Of a stretch of 6,134 bases of DNA, positions 5,948 through 6,134 are shown in pieces. This stretch comes from Verrucomicrobia bacterium 12-59-8 (GTDB lineage Bacteria; Verrucomicrobiota; Verrucomicrobiae; Verrucomicrobiales; Verrucomicrobiaceae): NCBI GenBank assembly GCA_002279765.1, contig NCCR01000313.1, positions 1 to 6,134 on the forward strand. The letters are read 5' to 3'. The stretch's first letter is position 1. Each line of letters opens with the position of its first letter. A program made the position numbers and the translations under genes. Under the pieces are notes generated by a model. The model was not told where the DNA came from. It searched no databases and saw only the letters and a list, made by a program, of their open reading frames with translations.

Positions 5948-6000
5948 AGCGTGAAGACGCTCGGCGGCGGCTTGAGGACAAGCCGCCTTACATTCACGCT
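5948..6000. repeat. nested inverted repeat with perfect 9-bp hairpin core
   Basis: The core is GGCGGCTTG (5966-5974), loop AGGA, CAAGCCGCC (5979-5987): nine perfect pairs, six of them G-C. Around it, AGCGTGAA (5948-5955) pairs perfectly with TTCACGCT (5993-6000). The left spacer between outer and inner stems is 10 bases and the right one 5. A competing local stem, GAGCGT/ACGCTC around GAAG (5947-5962), shares the left outer arm. Confidence 0.75.
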
Positions 6001-6027
6001 AGGCACCTGCATGCCCAGCGCTGGTAG

Positions 6028-6049
6028 GGCTGGTTGTCCTCAACCAGCC
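6028..6049. repeat. perfect 9-bp hairpin, inverted partner of the 5966-5987 hairpin
   Basis: GGCTGGTTG (6028-6036), loop TCCT, CAACCAGCC (6041-6049) forms nine perfect pairs. It matches the reverse complement of the hairpin at 5966-5987 at 18 of 22 positions. The four differences fall as two pairs of compensating changes, so both stems stay fully paired. No U-tract follows, so it is not an obvious intrinsic terminator. Confidence 0.75.
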
Positions 6050-6134
6050 GTCGTCGGAGCCCATCATCCTCAAGTTCGAGCCTGCCTGCCAAACGGAAGT
6101 GAGTTTCGCGAACCGCTAAGTAGTGCAGGACGAC

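Larger units (their letters stand above)
5824..6134. other. gene-free region with clustered palindromes
   Basis: I see no credible gene in these 311 bases; the one ORF of note (5833-6027, 64 codons) runs through the hairpins and has no recognisable content. From left to right the region holds TTTCCGGAAA (5935-5944), a nested hairpin (5948-6000), CCAGCGCTGG (6015-6024) and a second perfect hairpin (6028-6049). The part after 6050 shows nothing I can name. The region lies upstream of pdhA and probably also carries its promoter. Confidence 0.55.

Noticed and set aside
5833..6027. A 64-codon + strand ORF in the gene-free region
   Set aside because: It runs through the first hairpin, has no recognisable content, and there is no start signal. 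It is probably chance.
5928..6105. Resemblance between AAACGGA...AAGTGAG near 5928-5949 and AAACGGAAGTGAG near 6092
   Set aside because: The shared blocks are only about seven bases each with a gap between them. That is too short to distinguish from chance.
1..6134. CRISPR array, tRNA/rRNA genes, insertion sequence or transposase
   Set aside because: No regularly spaced direct repeats, no tRNA or rRNA-like segments and no transposase-like protein were seen on either strand.

Overview
This is a moderately GC-rich bacterial window with short intergenic gaps. It holds seven recognisable protein genes in three blocks, one candidate small ORF and two repeat-rich intergenic regions. The best guess for the source is a Verrucomicrobiota bacterium (Verrucomicrobiaceae/Prosthecobacter-like). 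That rests on the remembered character of the PdhA tail, the small secretin-N-domain-like protein, the apparent lack of Shine-Dalgarno sites and the dispersed hairpin repeats. It is an inference, because no marker gene is present.

Layout. Bases 2-2315 (+ strand) form an operon-like row. It contains the 3' part of a GntP-family permease (cut by the window edge), a 36-codon candidate ORF, a YdjA-like nitroreductase-fold flavoprotein, and a DUF456 membrane protein that overlaps the nitroreductase by 8 bases. Bases 2320-3822 (- strand) hold holA (DNA polymerase III delta) followed 6 bases later by a half-length TauE/SafE (TSUP) membrane protein, which converges on the DUF456 gene with only 4 bases between stop codons. 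A 106-base divergent region carries a good sigma70-type promoter for an exported TPR/STN-like protein (3929-4501, +). Bases 4502-4753 separate that gene from a convergent pdhA (E1 alpha, - strand) and contain a long, nearly perfect inverted repeat. Bases 5824-6134 have no credible gene but carry a cluster of perfect hairpins.

How the genes relate. They are mostly housekeeping or generic functions and do not form one pathway: uptake of a sugar acid or similar organic acid, flavin redox chemistry, replication clamp loading, envelope protein, and pyruvate oxidation. No defence system, mobile element, CRISPR array or RNA gene was recognised.

The points most worth a second look are: (1) pdhA has a -1 frameshift about 292 codons in, with its ancestral 51-residue C-terminus intact in the neighbouring frame and apparently about a dozen codons lost; (2) two families of REP-like paired inverted hairpins in the intergenic regions, one pair with complementary loops and compensatory stem changes; (3) a 29-base near-duplicate of the permease stop region, which also ends the following small ORF. 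Nothing here convincingly amounts to a new biological system.
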